This document shows, one piece after another, positions 27,705 to 36,402 of a stretch of 64,000 nt of DNA. The DNA comes from Sphingobacteriales bacterium. GTDB taxonomy: Bacteria > Bacteroidota > Bacteroidia > Chitinophagales > LD1. The DNA lies in assembly GCA_018262795.1 (NCBI GenBank), contig JADFDM010000005.1, positions 186,001 to 250,000 on the forward strand, read 5' to 3'. How positions within the stretch are numbered: position 1 is the stretch's first letter; the number at the start of each line of letters is the position of its first letter. Below the pieces are notes generated by a model, which saw only the letters and a list, made by a program, of their open reading frames with translations, ran no database searches and was not told the origin of the DNA. The position numbers were made by a program, and so were the translations under genes.

Positions 27705-28643
27705 TTACCAATCCCCAAACAGGTTCACGGCATTTTTCTTTTTCAGGCTTCGCTGGCAACTGTATAGCAGCAACTGATTATTCCGCACCGCGCTGCCGGC
27801 ACCATAGCGAAAAGAGGCTCCCTTCCGACAATCAAAGTAGCGAGTGCTGATGGCCGCCATTTGCACCACCCCATTTTGAAAACCGAGCCGGAATAACTCG
27901 GCACAGCTTTTACCCTCCTTTTTTCCAAAGCCAATCAGAAATATTTTTCCCGAAGAATCGGTCAGTAAATTGATATTCTGATACACACACCAATCGCTTT
28001 TATCGCGAGCATGAAAAGTAGCAATAGAATCAAAATGAAGAGGCGACCCCGCTTTGGAATAATAGAAATCAATATTCCTTGAATCCCAATCAGCAACAGC
28101 TATCAAATACCCATTGTTGAAGGTAGTGAAGCCGGTGGCTCCGGCAGTGGAGCGCTTATAAGTGCCGGAGCGTTCAATGATCTTTTGAACCGGGGCAGTT
28201 GCCGAAGTATCGCGAACATTTATCAATAAGACCTGCGATTTATCTTTGGCAAAATTATCTTCTACTCCTACGGCTACTCTGCCTTCACACCATTGATTTC
28301 CGCCTGCATGGCGGTATGGTTTGTGGAGCAATCGCTGCAACTTGGTCACTCGCCCATCGGGTGACAACGAGGCTTCCACATAATAAGAAAAATGAGCCGA
28401 GCCGGCTGTAATAATAATGTATTCTCTTCCGCTCTCTTCCCATCCTTGTATTCCCTGCAAATGCCCTCCTTTAGGGGGCTTAAATGTAGTATTCTGAAAA
28501 TGGTAAATGCTTGGCCGGCTTGGTATGGCGTTAAATGCTGCTTCCACGTCTGTCAGTCGCTGAGTCTGCGCCAAAGCGCTGGTGACAAACAGTAACTGAA
28601 CGAACAGCACAACGATAACTAAGCGTACTGAAAGGGATTGCAT
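27705..28643 (-). CDS. Secreted protein of unknown function, probable beta-propeller
   Basis: A 312-residue protein with a signal peptide (LVIVVLFVQLLFVTSALAQ). The rest is a series of four-strand beta repeats with Asp/Gly turns (GREYIIITAGS, QVLLINVRDTS, GYLIAVADWDSRNIDFY, GKIFLIGFGKKEG), consistent with a five- or six-bladed propeller. No catalytic motif is visible. A few Cys (DWCVYQ, KSCAELF, YFDCRKG) might form disulfides. Its stop codon directly abuts the purM stop, leaving no room for a separate terminator on either side. Probably periplasmic or outer-membrane linked. Confidence 0.7.
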   Translation of the reverse strand: MQSLSVRLVIVVLFVQLLFVTSALAQTQRLTDVEAAFNAIPSRPSIYHFQNTTFKPPKGGHLQGIQGWEESGREYIIITAGSAHFSYYVEASLSPDGRVTKLQRLLHKPYRHAGGNQWCEGRVAVGVEDNFAKDKSQVLLINVRDTSATAPVQKIIERSGTYKRSTAGATGFTTFNNGYLIAVADWDSRNIDFYYSKAGSPLHFDSIATFHARDKSDWCVYQNINLLTDSSGKIFLIGFGKKEGKSCAELFRLGFQNGVVQMAAISTRYFDCRKGASFRYGAGSAVRNNQLLLYSCQRSLKKKNAVNLFGDW

Positions 28644-28829
28644 GTTTCAAAAATAAGACAAGCGGAAAGATGCGAAAACCAAGATTTTCTCACTCACCTA
28701 CGCTTAGAACACAGCCAAAGATTTCAGCACTTTTAGGAGGAATAGCACTTCGCAAGTGTTATATCTCAGAACTATTTCATTCGGTTAGCCTACAGCAGTC
28801 CCGAATTGCTGAGAGTAAACACAGTTTGT

Positions 28830-29327
28830 TTACGCGCTATGCTTGTGTTTCCTTTTCTTTACTTCACTGTTATCCTTGCACTCTTCTAAGAGTTGTAGAA
28901 TGGTTTTTTGTAAGCCGGGATGCACAAAGTCAGCAGCAATTTCGTTCAGTGGCTCTAATGAAAATCTCCTCTCAGTCATCAGTGCGTGAGGTATTTTCAA
29001 CTCGTCCAATTCAATTATTTCATTTCCGTAAAGAAGGATGTCAATATCCATTTCGCGCGGCCCCCATTTCTCGCTGGCTGTTCGCCCTACTTCTAATTCA
29101 ATCCCTTTTACCGCAGTCAGCAAGTTCTCGGGCGACAAGTTGGTATATAGCTTCACCGCCATGTTCAAAAAGTCGGGCTGCTCTTTGTTTCCCCATGCTT
29201 CGGTTTCATAAATCGAAGATTGAGATAAGATACTTCCACAGCGGAATTCAATCAAGCGGCAGGCGTTTTCAAGATTTTCGTTGCAGTTTCCGGTATTGCA
29301 ACCGAGTAAAAGATAGATTTCTGTCAT
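28830..29327 (-). CDS. folK: 2-amino-4-hydroxy-6-hydroxymethyldihydropteridine pyrophosphokinase
   Basis: A 165-residue HPPK, an enzyme of folate synthesis that transfers pyrophosphate from ATP to the pterin. Motifs: YLLLGCNTGNCNENL (start of the fold), SSIYETEAWG, FLNMAV, EVGRTASEKWGPREMDIDILLYG (ATP and Mg site) and IPHALMTERRFSLEPL. The ORF track starts ten residues earlier at 29357; the ATG at 29327 places MTEIYLLLG at the usual distance and is preferred. Divergent from sppA. A Lys/His-rich tail ends the protein. Confidence 0.93.
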   Translation of the reverse strand: MTEIYLLLGCNTGNCNENLENACRLIEFRCGSILSQSSIYETEAWGNKEQPDFLNMAVKLYTNLSPENLLTAVKGIELEVGRTASEKWGPREMDIDILLYGNEIIELDELKIPHALMTERRFSLEPLNEIAADFVHPGLQKTILQLLEECKDNSEVKKRKHKHSA

Positions 29328-29404
29328 GCGCCTCAAAATATTATTATTGCAAACCAATAAAATTTATCGCAACTCTTCCCGTCAAATCTCAAAATTAAGT
29401 TCTT

Positions 29405-31153
29405 ATGAGACAGTTTATCAAATTCGTATTCGCTACCGTCATCGGTCTTTTTCTGTTCTGCGTGATTGGTATCCTTATTATTGCTGGCATTGCCGCCTCT
29501 GCCGGAAAAGAGAAGGTGGCCACGGTAAAGTCCAACTCTGTATTAGAATTAGACCTGAATTACGACATCCCTGAGAAAACAGTGGATAATCCTTTTGCAG
29601 GATTTGCCTCCGGTGATTTTAAAGCAAAGAAGGCTATTGGGCTGACTGAAATCAGAGACTGCATCAAAAAAGCAAAGACAGACGACAATATCAAAGGCAT
29701 TTATCTGCCACTAGGCCTTAACGGCAATGGTTATGCTACGCTTGGTGCTATCCGCGAAGCATTAGTTGATTTTAAAACAAGCGGAAAATTTGTTTACGCC
29801 TACGGTACTTTTGCTTCGCAAAAATCCTATTACTTATCTACCGTTGCCAATAAGATTTTTATAAACCCGAGCGGATTGGTAGAGCTGAAAGGCTTTGGCC
29901 GCGAAATTAGCTACTTCAAAAACATGTTTGATAAGTTGGGAATAGAAGTGCAGGACTTTCATTGCGGAGCTTACAAAAGCGCCATCGAACCCTTTATCCG
30001 CAACAACATGAGCGATGCCAATCGGGAGCAATTAACCTTGCTTTACGGAGATGTGTATCACAACTTCCTTCAAAGCATCGCCAGCGACCGGAAGATTGAT
30101 TCTGCCGAACTAAATGACATTATCAACGGCTTGTGGGCAGAAACGCCACAGAAGGATAAAGAGTTGAATTTGATAGACGGAGTTTCTTACTATGATGAGG
30201 TGGTTGATGAAATGAAAACCAAAATAGGGATAGAAAAAAAGAAGGATTTAGAAATTACCGAGTTGCAGAAATATGCCACTACGCTGAAAAAGGACTTTAG
30301 CATTACTAATAAAATTGCTGTGGTATATGCGGAGGGAGAAATTGTGGATGGAGATGGAAAGGACGGACAGATAGGCGGAGATAAGTTTGCAAAGCTCATT
30401 GCTAAACTACGGAAAGACGAAAACGTAAAAGCCATTGTGTTACGAGTAAATTCTCCCGGTGGAAGTGCTTTGGCTTCGGATGTGATGTGGCGCGAACTTA
30501 TATTGGCGAAAAAGGAAAAGCCCTTGGTTGTTTCTTTTGGGGATGTCGCGGCTTCCGGTGGGTATTATATTTCCTGCATGGGCGATAGAATATTTGCAGA
30601 ACCAAACACGATTACAGGCTCTATTGGCGTATTCGGTTTAATCCCCAACATGCAGAAATTGCTGACCGATAAAATGGGAATTACTTTCGACCAAGTGAAG
30701 GTGACCAAACATGGCGTGCTGGGAGGCATCACTTCTCCGCTGGATGCCGATGAATCGGCTATTGCGCAGCGCAACGTAGAGAAAACATACCGCGAATTTA
30801 AAACACACGTAGCCGAAGGTCGCGGCAAAGACACCGCCTATATTGAAACTATCGCGCAGGGGCGTGTATGGACAGGCGATCAAGGGATAGCGAATGGCTT
30901 AGTAGATGAAATAGGCGGTTTGGATGAAGCGGTGGCTTTTGCTGCCAAGAAAGCGAACCTGAAAGAATACCGTTTAAAGAGTTACCCGGAGGAGAAGTCG
31001 CTGAGTGAGAAAATTGCGGAGAGCTTTGGCGATGTGAAAGCGGGTTGGGTGAAACAAGAATTGGGGGAACAATACGATGTTTACCAAACCATCCAATGGC
31101 TAAAACAAAGCAAAGGAACTCAAATGAAGATGGTGTACAATTTAGGACTGTAA
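29405..31153 (+). CDS. sppA: Signal peptide peptidase SppA, 67-kDa type
   Basis: A 582-residue membrane protease that degrades cleaved signal peptides. One N-terminal membrane helix (about residues 7-33) is followed by two tandem S49 domains. The catalytic pair matches the E. coli enzyme: Lys191 in GAYKSAIEP in the first domain and Ser384 in DVAASGGYY in the second, with SPGGSALASD and TGSIGVFG around it. Length is near the 67K class. No close partner gene; the downstream gap of 168 bp before the permease gene contains TATTTTTG at 31289, a candidate promoter element for that gene. Confidence 0.94.
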   Translation: MRQFIKFVFATVIGLFLFCVIGILIIAGIAASAGKEKVATVKSNSVLELDLNYDIPEKTVDNPFAGFASGDFKAKKAIGLTEIRDCIKKAKTDDNIKGIYLPLGLNGNGYATLGAIREALVDFKTSGKFVYAYGTFASQKSYYLSTVANKIFINPSGLVELKGFGREISYFKNMFDKLGIEVQDFHCGAYKSAIEPFIRNNMSDANREQLTLLYGDVYHNFLQSIASDRKIDSAELNDIINGLWAETPQKDKELNLIDGVSYYDEVVDEMKTKIGIEKKKDLEITELQKYATTLKKDFSITNKIAVVYAEGEIVDGDGKDGQIGGDKFAKLIAKLRKDENVKAIVLRVNSPGGSALASDVMWRELILAKKEKPLVVSFGDVAASGGYYISCMGDRIFAEPNTITGSIGVFGLIPNMQKLLTDKMGITFDQVKVTKHGVLGGITSPLDADESAIAQRNVEKTYREFKTHVAEGRGKDTAYIETIAQGRVWTGDQGIANGLVDEIGGLDEAVAFAAKKANLKEYRLKSYPEEKSLSEKIAESFGDVKAGWVKQELGEQYDVYQTIQWLKQSKGTQMKMVYNLGL

Positions 31154-31321
31154 GAAAATGATACCGGTAGAAATGAAGTAGCCGTTTACCCAATCGCAAA
31201 ACTGTTATTCGTATTTTTTAAACCTACGTGTTACTTCATTCTGCACATACATCCTCCCCAACAAACCGTTCTAAGCCGCTCTCTTTTCTATTTTTGGCAC
31301 TGCTACCAAATAGCTACCGCA

Positions 31322-32629
31322 TTGAATCTTGAGTTTTTCATCGTCCGCAAAATTGCATTCTCTACTCGTAAAAGTTTTTCAGCTTTTATTATACGCATTG
31401 CTATTGCAGCCGTAGCGCTCAGTCTGTGTGCTATGATTGTAGCCATTTCAATGGTCACCGGTTTTCAAAATCAAATACGCAATAAGGTTTTTGGCTTTTG
31501 GTCGCACTTAGAAATTGTTCCCTTTAGTTTGTCAAACTCCTTGCAAGAACAGGGTATTTATCGCTATCAAGATTTTTATACCGACAGCACCTTACTGCCG
31601 GAAGTAAGGCATATTCAGGTAACCGCATTGAAGGGTGGATTGCTCAAAACCAAGGATGATTTTGAAGGAGTGGTATTAAAAGGAGTTGGCGATGATTTTG
31701 AATGGGGAAACTTTAAACCATACTTGAAACAAGGCGACACTCTCACTATTGGAAGCGATGAAAACCGAAAAGGGATACTGATTTCAAAGGCTACGGCCGA
31801 TCGGTTGGAATTAAAAATAGGGGATAAGTTGACCGTTACTTTTATGGGTAAAACGATTCGCAATCGGCCATTCAAAGTGGCAGGCATATACGAAACCGGC
31901 CTGGAAGAATTTGATAAGCGCTACGCTTTGGTGGACATAGGTATTATTCAGGAACTCAATCACTGGGGGAAAGACACCGTAGGAGGGTTTGAAGTATTTC
32001 TGAAAGCGAACAACCTGTTTAAGAGCCGGCAGCGGGCCTACTTTCTTACCTTGTTTGGCAGCTTGCTGAGTGACGAACACCGAATGGAGTTGGCGAAAGA
32101 CCCAATTGAAAATATTGCGGAAGATGTGTATTCGCATATTAATAATCCGGCATTGGATGTGCAAACCATTAAGAGCCTGAACCCCGGCATATTCGATTGG
32201 TTAGAACTGCAAACCATGAATGAGTTGATTATTCTCACCTTGATGTTAGTGGTGGCAGCTATTAATATGATTACCGCCTTGCTGATTTTGATTTTGGAGC
32301 GAACAAACATGATAGGTATCATGAAAGCACTTGGGGCTGATAACCTCTCTATCCGAAAATTATTTCTGTATTACAGTGCTGTGATCATAGGAGTTGGTTT
32401 GCTGGCAGGAAATGTGGTGGGCATTGGCATTTGCATGATGCAAAAATATTTCCATCTCATCAAGCTCCCGCAGGAATCTTACTACCTGTCTTATGTACCT
32501 ATCGAAATGAATTTTTCATGGATTGCCTTACTGAACCTAGGAACAGTAATCGTAACCTTACTCATCCTCATCCTCCCTACTTCCTTGGTTTCGCGTATTT
32601 CACCGGTCAAGGCGATTCGCTTCGACTAA
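31322..32629 (+). CDS. FtsX-like permease of LolC/LolE type
   Basis: A 435-residue permease with the MacB/FtsX layout: a first helix near residues 20-45 (FIIRIAIAAVALSLCAMIVAISMVTGF), a large periplasmic domain, then three helices in the last about 140 residues (LIILTLMLVVAAINMITALLILIL and following). The segment ERTNMIGIMKALGADN is the cytoplasmic coupling signature. Such proteins release lipoproteins from the inner membrane with a LolD ATPase, which is not encoded here. The start is TTG; MNLEFFIVRK is the expected N-terminus. Confidence 0.85.
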   Translation: MNLEFFIVRKIAFSTRKSFSAFIIRIAIAAVALSLCAMIVAISMVTGFQNQIRNKVFGFWSHLEIVPFSLSNSLQEQGIYRYQDFYTDSTLLPEVRHIQVTALKGGLLKTKDDFEGVVLKGVGDDFEWGNFKPYLKQGDTLTIGSDENRKGILISKATADRLELKIGDKLTVTFMGKTIRNRPFKVAGIYETGLEEFDKRYALVDIGIIQELNHWGKDTVGGFEVFLKANNLFKSRQRAYFLTLFGSLLSDEHRMELAKDPIENIAEDVYSHINNPALDVQTIKSLNPGIFDWLELQTMNELIILTLMLVVAAINMITALLILILERTNMIGIMKALGADNLSIRKLFLYYSAVIIGVGLLAGNVVGIGICMMQKYFHLIKLPQESYYLSYVPIEMNFSWIALLNLGTVIVTLLILILPTSLVSRISPVKAIRFD

Positions 32630-32708
32630 AGGGACTACCTGCTTTATTATTCTTTCCCTTTATTTGCCTCCGCGTTTATTTACGAAAACTCACAAAAACA
32701 GGAACCCT

Positions 32709-34100
32709 ATGAATTATGATTTAATGGTGATAGGAACCGGCCCGGGTGGATATGTAGCCGCTATCCGCGCTTCTCAACTCGGACTAAAAGTAGCTGTGGT
32801 AGAGAAAGAAAGCCTCGGTGGAATTTGTCTTAACTGGGGTTGTATTCCCACTAAGGCATTACTCAAAAGTGCGCAGGTGTTTGAATACCTCCAACATGCC
32901 GCAGACTATGGAATTTCTGTGGCCAGCCCCAAGGCCGACTTTGGTGCGATAGTAAAACGGAGTAGAGGAGTAGCGGAAGGGATGAGTAAGGGCGTTCAGT
33001 TTTTGATGAAGAAAAATAAAATTGACGTAATCACAGGAGCCGGCAAATTGAAAAAAGGTGGGAAAGTAGAAGTAACAGATGCTGCCGGAAAGAAATCGGA
33101 ATACACCGCCAAACATATTATCCTGGCTACCGGAGCGCGCAGCCGCGAACTTCCCAATGTGAAGCAAGACGGCAAAAAAGTGATTGGCTACCGCGAAGCA
33201 ATGAATCTTCCCAAGCAGCCCGAATCTATGTTAGTAATGGGTAGCGGTGCTATTGGATTAGAGTTTGCCTATTTCTATGCGGCCCTCGGAACCAAAGTTA
33301 CGGTGGTAGAATTTTTAGATACCGTATTGCCTCGCGAGGACAAGGATATTTCAAAAGAGATGGAGCGTATTCTCAAGAAAAAGGGAATAGCGGTGATCCC
33401 CGGCACTGCGGTAGAAAAGGTAAATGTTACCGGCAAAGACTGCGTGGTTTCTTTGAAATCGAAAGATGGAAAAACCAGCAATATAACATGTGAAGTGGTG
33501 CTTTCGGCTGTGGGAATAAGCACTAACATTGAAGGCATAGGCTTAGAAGAAACGGGTGTAAAAACCGAAAAAGGTTTAGTGGTGGTAGATGATTTTTACT
33601 GCACCAATGTGAATGGAGTGTATGCCATCGGTGATATTGTAAAAGGCCCTGCGTTGGCGCATGTGGCTTCAGCCGAGGGAATTACTTGTGTAGAAAAGAT
33701 TGCCGGGAAAAATCCGGAGCCGATAGATTATCACAACATCCCTTCCTGCACTTATACTTCTCCCGAAGTGGCTTCGGTGGGCTACACCGAAGAAGAGGCA
33801 AAGGCGAAAGGCTACGAACTAAAAATTGGCAAGTTCCCATTTAGCGCTTCGGGCAAGGCCAGTGCCGCAGGGGTCAAAGAAGGTTTTGTGAAAGTGATCT
33901 TTGACGCTAAATACGGGGAATGGCTTGGCTGCCACATGCTGGGAGCCAACGTGACCGAAATGATAGCCGAAGTAGTAGTAGCCCGAAAATTGGAAACTAC
34001 CGGCCATGAAATTATCAAATCCATTCATCCGCATCCCACCATGAGCGAGGCTATTATGGAAGCGGCTGCGGCTGCTTATGGCGAAGTGATTCATCTCTAA
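32709..34100 (+). CDS. lpdA: Dihydrolipoyl dehydrogenase (E3)
   Basis: A 464-residue flavoenzyme that reoxidises dihydrolipoyl groups of pyruvate and 2-oxoacid dehydrogenase complexes. Visible are the FAD-binding GTGPGG (9-14), the redox pair Cys40/Cys45 in GGICLNWGCIPTK, an NAD-binding GSGAIGLEFA, the second FAD motif YAIGDI and the catalytic HPHPTMSEA. The ORF track begins 45 bp earlier at 32664; the ATG at 32709 gives the conserved MNYDLMVIG start. No E1 or E2 gene adjoins, and two small lipoprotein genes follow closely. Confidence 0.95.
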   Translation: MNYDLMVIGTGPGGYVAAIRASQLGLKVAVVEKESLGGICLNWGCIPTKALLKSAQVFEYLQHAADYGISVASPKADFGAIVKRSRGVAEGMSKGVQFLMKKNKIDVITGAGKLKKGGKVEVTDAAGKKSEYTAKHIILATGARSRELPNVKQDGKKVIGYREAMNLPKQPESMLVMGSGAIGLEFAYFYAALGTKVTVVEFLDTVLPREDKDISKEMERILKKKGIAVIPGTAVEKVNVTGKDCVVSLKSKDGKTSNITCEVVLSAVGISTNIEGIGLEETGVKTEKGLVVVDDFYCTNVNGVYAIGDIVKGPALAHVASAEGITCVEKIAGKNPEPIDYHNIPSCTYTSPEVASVGYTEEEAKAKGYELKIGKFPFSASGKASAAGVKEGFVKVIFDAKYGEWLGCHMLGANVTEMIAEVVVARKLETTGHEIIKSIHPHPTMSEAIMEAAAAAYGEVIHL

Positions 34101-34111
34101 AATTCTATCCC

Positions 34112-34519
34112 GTGCGCAGTACTTATTTGTTCTCTTTTATTCTTTTGCTGATGCTTGCTTCTTGCAGTACTCCTGAAAAATTATTGTGTCGTACTTGGCG
34201 ACCCACAGATATAGATTTTGACGAAACTCAACTTTCTTACGACCCAAGTATGAAGGGAGAAATCATTCAGCAATTGAAAGATACTTTGGTACTCACCTTC
34301 CATAAAGACCACACCTACCGGTTGCAACTTCCCGACCGAGCCGAGCGAGGTACTTGGCGGTTTAATGACACCAATGATACCCTATACACCAACAACGAAA
34401 ACAGTGGAGGGTTGACCAAAATAAATTCGCTGACCAAAGAATTTTTGAACGTTGAATCTCACGATAAGAACGGCATGGACATGAAGTTTATCTTTCAACC
34501 GATTAAAACAAAGAAGTAA
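34112..34519 (+). CDS. Small lipoprotein, lipocalin-like, first of a pair
   Basis: A 135-residue lipoprotein (start GTG; lipobox LASC at about residues 15-18). After the anchor, LLCRTWRPTDIDFDE, VLTFHKDHTYRL and GTWRFNDTNDTLYTN give the WxV/GxW beta-strand pattern of lipocalin-like domains common in Bacteroidota. Its stop overlaps the start of the next gene by one base (TAATG), and the two products resemble each other, so they are a tandem duplicate pair. Ligand unknown. Confidence 0.7.
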   Translation: MRSTYLFSFILLLMLASCSTPEKLLCRTWRPTDIDFDETQLSYDPSMKGEIIQQLKDTLVLTFHKDHTYRLQLPDRAERGTWRFNDTNDTLYTNNENSGGLTKINSLTKEFLNVESHDKNGMDMKFIFQPIKTKK

Positions 34520-34929
34520 TGCAGCAGCGCACCTTTCTACTATTCATCGCTCTCGCTTTTGGTGCATCGTCTTGCACCTCGGTACCGAAGTTAGTTTGCA
34601 AGCACTGGAAAGTGGAGGAAGTGAATGTGAACAGTAAATCAAGTTCGCTCAGTGCAGAGCAACTGCGCTCTATACAATATCAACTCAAGAATGAGTTTGA
34701 CTTTCGCTTTTACCCCGACAGCATTTACATGGTCATAAAGGGATACGATACCACTTACGGCAACTGGTATTTATCGGCCAATAAAAAGCAACTTATTTCA
34801 AGTGTGGGAGGGGAGGAGCAAACATCGGAGATATTAAAAATCAACAAGAAGGAGTTTACCTTTCACCCGCTAAAAGATTTCGGCAGCATCAATTTTATCC
34901 GCTGCATACCGGCTACAACCACGAAGTAG
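34519..34929 (+). CDS. Small lipoprotein, lipocalin-like, second of a pair
   Basis: A 136-residue lipoprotein (lipobox GASSC). It shares KLVCKHWKVEEV, DFRFYPDSIYMVI and GNWYLSANKKQLIS with the upstream copy at matching positions, so both come from one duplication. The last 17 bp overlap the 3' end of the convergent lipoprotein gene. Function unknown; probably cell-envelope associated. Confidence 0.7.
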   Translation: MQQRTFLLFIALAFGASSCTSVPKLVCKHWKVEEVNVNSKSSSLSAEQLRSIQYQLKNEFDFRFYPDSIYMVIKGYDTTYGNWYLSANKKQLISSVGGEEQTSEILKINKKEFTFHPLKDFGSINFIRCIPATTTK

Positions 34930-35467
34930 CATCGGCTATCTTGTACTCATTGTTTATCAATAGAAAGCCAAAGAATTTACGGTCTATGGTTTTGGGATAC
35001 ACAAAAATTACCTCCAACACTATCAGTGAGCGACCATCCGGCTGGGGCATTTCAAAGGCGCGAGAATAATCTATTGAGTTTGTGCCGCTGGCCCATTTGC
35101 TAAAAACATCGGATGTTATGCGAACGATGTTTTTTTCGTAACTGTTTTTTAATGAAAACACATCGGTGCCGTGGCGGGTTGAATCGGTTCCGCGATATAC
35201 AATGAGTGAAGCGAGAGAAGCGTAATCCTTTTTGCGGCTCGCAGCGAAGGCGCTGTCTAAAACTTCGGAAAGAATTGGGATTAAAGAAGAATCGGCATGG
35301 GCAGCGGTCAAGGTGTTAGACGGAATCAAAGGGAGGGTAGTGGTGCTGTCAGTGTTGGCAGCGGTAGTTCCCGCTTTATCTGGGTTGCATTGCTTACACG
35401 ATGGAGTGGACAGTAATACCCCTATCAAAATCGCTGCGCCCAATATCAATCCTGTTCCTTTTTTCAT
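34913..35467 (-). CDS. Lipoprotein of unknown function
   Basis: A 184-residue lipoprotein: signal LILGAAILIGVLLSTPSC, then a Thr/Ser/Ala-rich linker (about residues 30-65) and a globular domain with the conserved-looking LIVLEVIFVYPKTIDRKFFGFLLINNEYK. Its start overlaps the stop of the GNAT gene by four bases on the minus strand, so they are co-transcribed. I do not recognise the domain. The last 17 bp overlap the convergent lipoprotein gene. Confidence 0.65.
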   Translation of the reverse strand: MKKGTGLILGAAILIGVLLSTPSCKQCNPDKAGTTAANTDSTTTLPLIPSNTLTAAHADSSLIPILSEVLDSAFAASRKKDYASLASLIVYRGTDSTRHGTDVFSLKNSYEKNIVRITSDVFSKWASGTNSIDYSRAFEMPQPDGRSLIVLEVIFVYPKTIDRKFFGFLLINNEYKIADATSWL

Positions 35468-35904
35468 TGTTTCCTCTTTAACTGTTTCTCCATCCGGTAA
35501 TGTGGGATGGTCACTTCGGTAAATTCAGCGCTGGTGATCCGGTAGCCTAATTTGTGATAAAAGGGTACCGCTGTTTTCCTTGCATTGCAAAATAGCACCT
35601 CCCTGCCTTTCCCGACTGCATATTCTTCGGCTGCCAGTGAAAGCTGCCTGCCCAAACCTTTCCTCTGGTGGTTATCGCTAACTGCCACCTGGCGCATTTT
35701 CATTCGTTCCCCTCCATCCTCCGTGAGAGTGAGACAAGCTATCAATTCTTCTCCCTCAAACATTCCTATATGAACATCGTTGATGTCTTTTGCCAACTCT
35801 TCTGCGGTGAACGCGATGCCTAATGGTTTTCTCAAAACTTTATCTCTTAAAGCCAAGGCGAGTTTGTATTCTGAACTTCCATGCAAAAAAACTTTTATCT
35901 GCAT
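35464..35904 (-). CDS. GNAT-family N-acetyltransferase
   Basis: A 146-residue acetyltransferase. The acetyl-CoA binding loop QRKGLGRQLS (Q/RxxGxG/A) follows the strand MKMRQVAVSDN, with the usual C-terminal FCNARKTAVPFYHKLGYRI. The N-terminal half (LRDKVLRKPLGIAFTAEEL) is like ElaA or predicted-acetyltransferase subfamilies. The acceptor is unknown. Operon with the downstream lipoprotein gene. Confidence 0.85.
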   Translation of the reverse strand: MQIKVFLHGSSEYKLALALRDKVLRKPLGIAFTAEELAKDINDVHIGMFEGEELIACLTLTEDGGERMKMRQVAVSDNHQRKGLGRQLSLAAEEYAVGKGREVLFCNARKTAVPFYHKLGYRITSAEFTEVTIPHYRMEKQLKRKQ

Positions 35905-35978
35905 AACAGTTGCTAATAAAGCAAAAAATAAATTCGCAGTTTCAGGTTTGTTTTACATTCCGAAAAAATCTACCGTTT

Positions 35979-36344
35979 ATGAGCCATCTCCGCTTCCTGA
36001 TTTCGTTTTTAGTTCTTCTCACTTTCACCGCTGCTGCGCAACAAACGGATAATAAGACCTCGGAAACTCCGCAGGCGCGAACCCGGAAAACAGTCGCCAA
36101 ACTCAATTTAGCTACGGGAATCAAGGGGGAGCAAATCAATCAAGCGAGTGTGATCTTCTTGGATTTCTACACCCAAAAGGATGCTATTAAAGGAGATATG
36201 AAGATGAAGGAGCAGCAAAAGGAAGGGAAGTTGAAAGAATTGAAGGCGGAAAGAAATAAGAAACTGAAAGCGATTCTCACTCCTGACCAATGGAAGAAGT
36301 GGCAGACCTATAAGGACGAGAAGAAAGCCGGTAAAAAGAAATAA
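35979..36344 (+). CDS. Small periplasmic protein, charged helical (Spy/CpxP-like in appearance)
   Basis: About 121 residues: a signal peptide (LRFLISFLVLLTFTAAAQ) and a long, highly charged helix rich in Lys and Glu ending ILTPDQWKKWQTYKDEKK. The LTPDQ..KW motif recalls Spy/LTXXQ periplasmic proteins, which buffer misfolded proteins. The ORF track begins with TTG at 35910; the ATG at 35979 gives a normal signal peptide and is preferred. Confidence 0.65.
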   Translation: MSHLRFLISFLVLLTFTAAAQQTDNKTSETPQARTRKTVAKLNLATGIKGEQINQASVIFLDFYTQKDAIKGDMKMKEQQKEGKLKELKAERNKKLKAILTPDQWKKWQTYKDEKKAGKKK

Positions 36345-36402
36345 GCCTCTTTGTCCTTTCCTGAAATAGCTTGACACATTTTGAGGTAGTTGCTGCGAGA
36401 AA

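Noticed and set aside
28670-29398. 242-residue plus-strand ORF
   Set aside because: It is antisense to folK, whose family motifs are clear.
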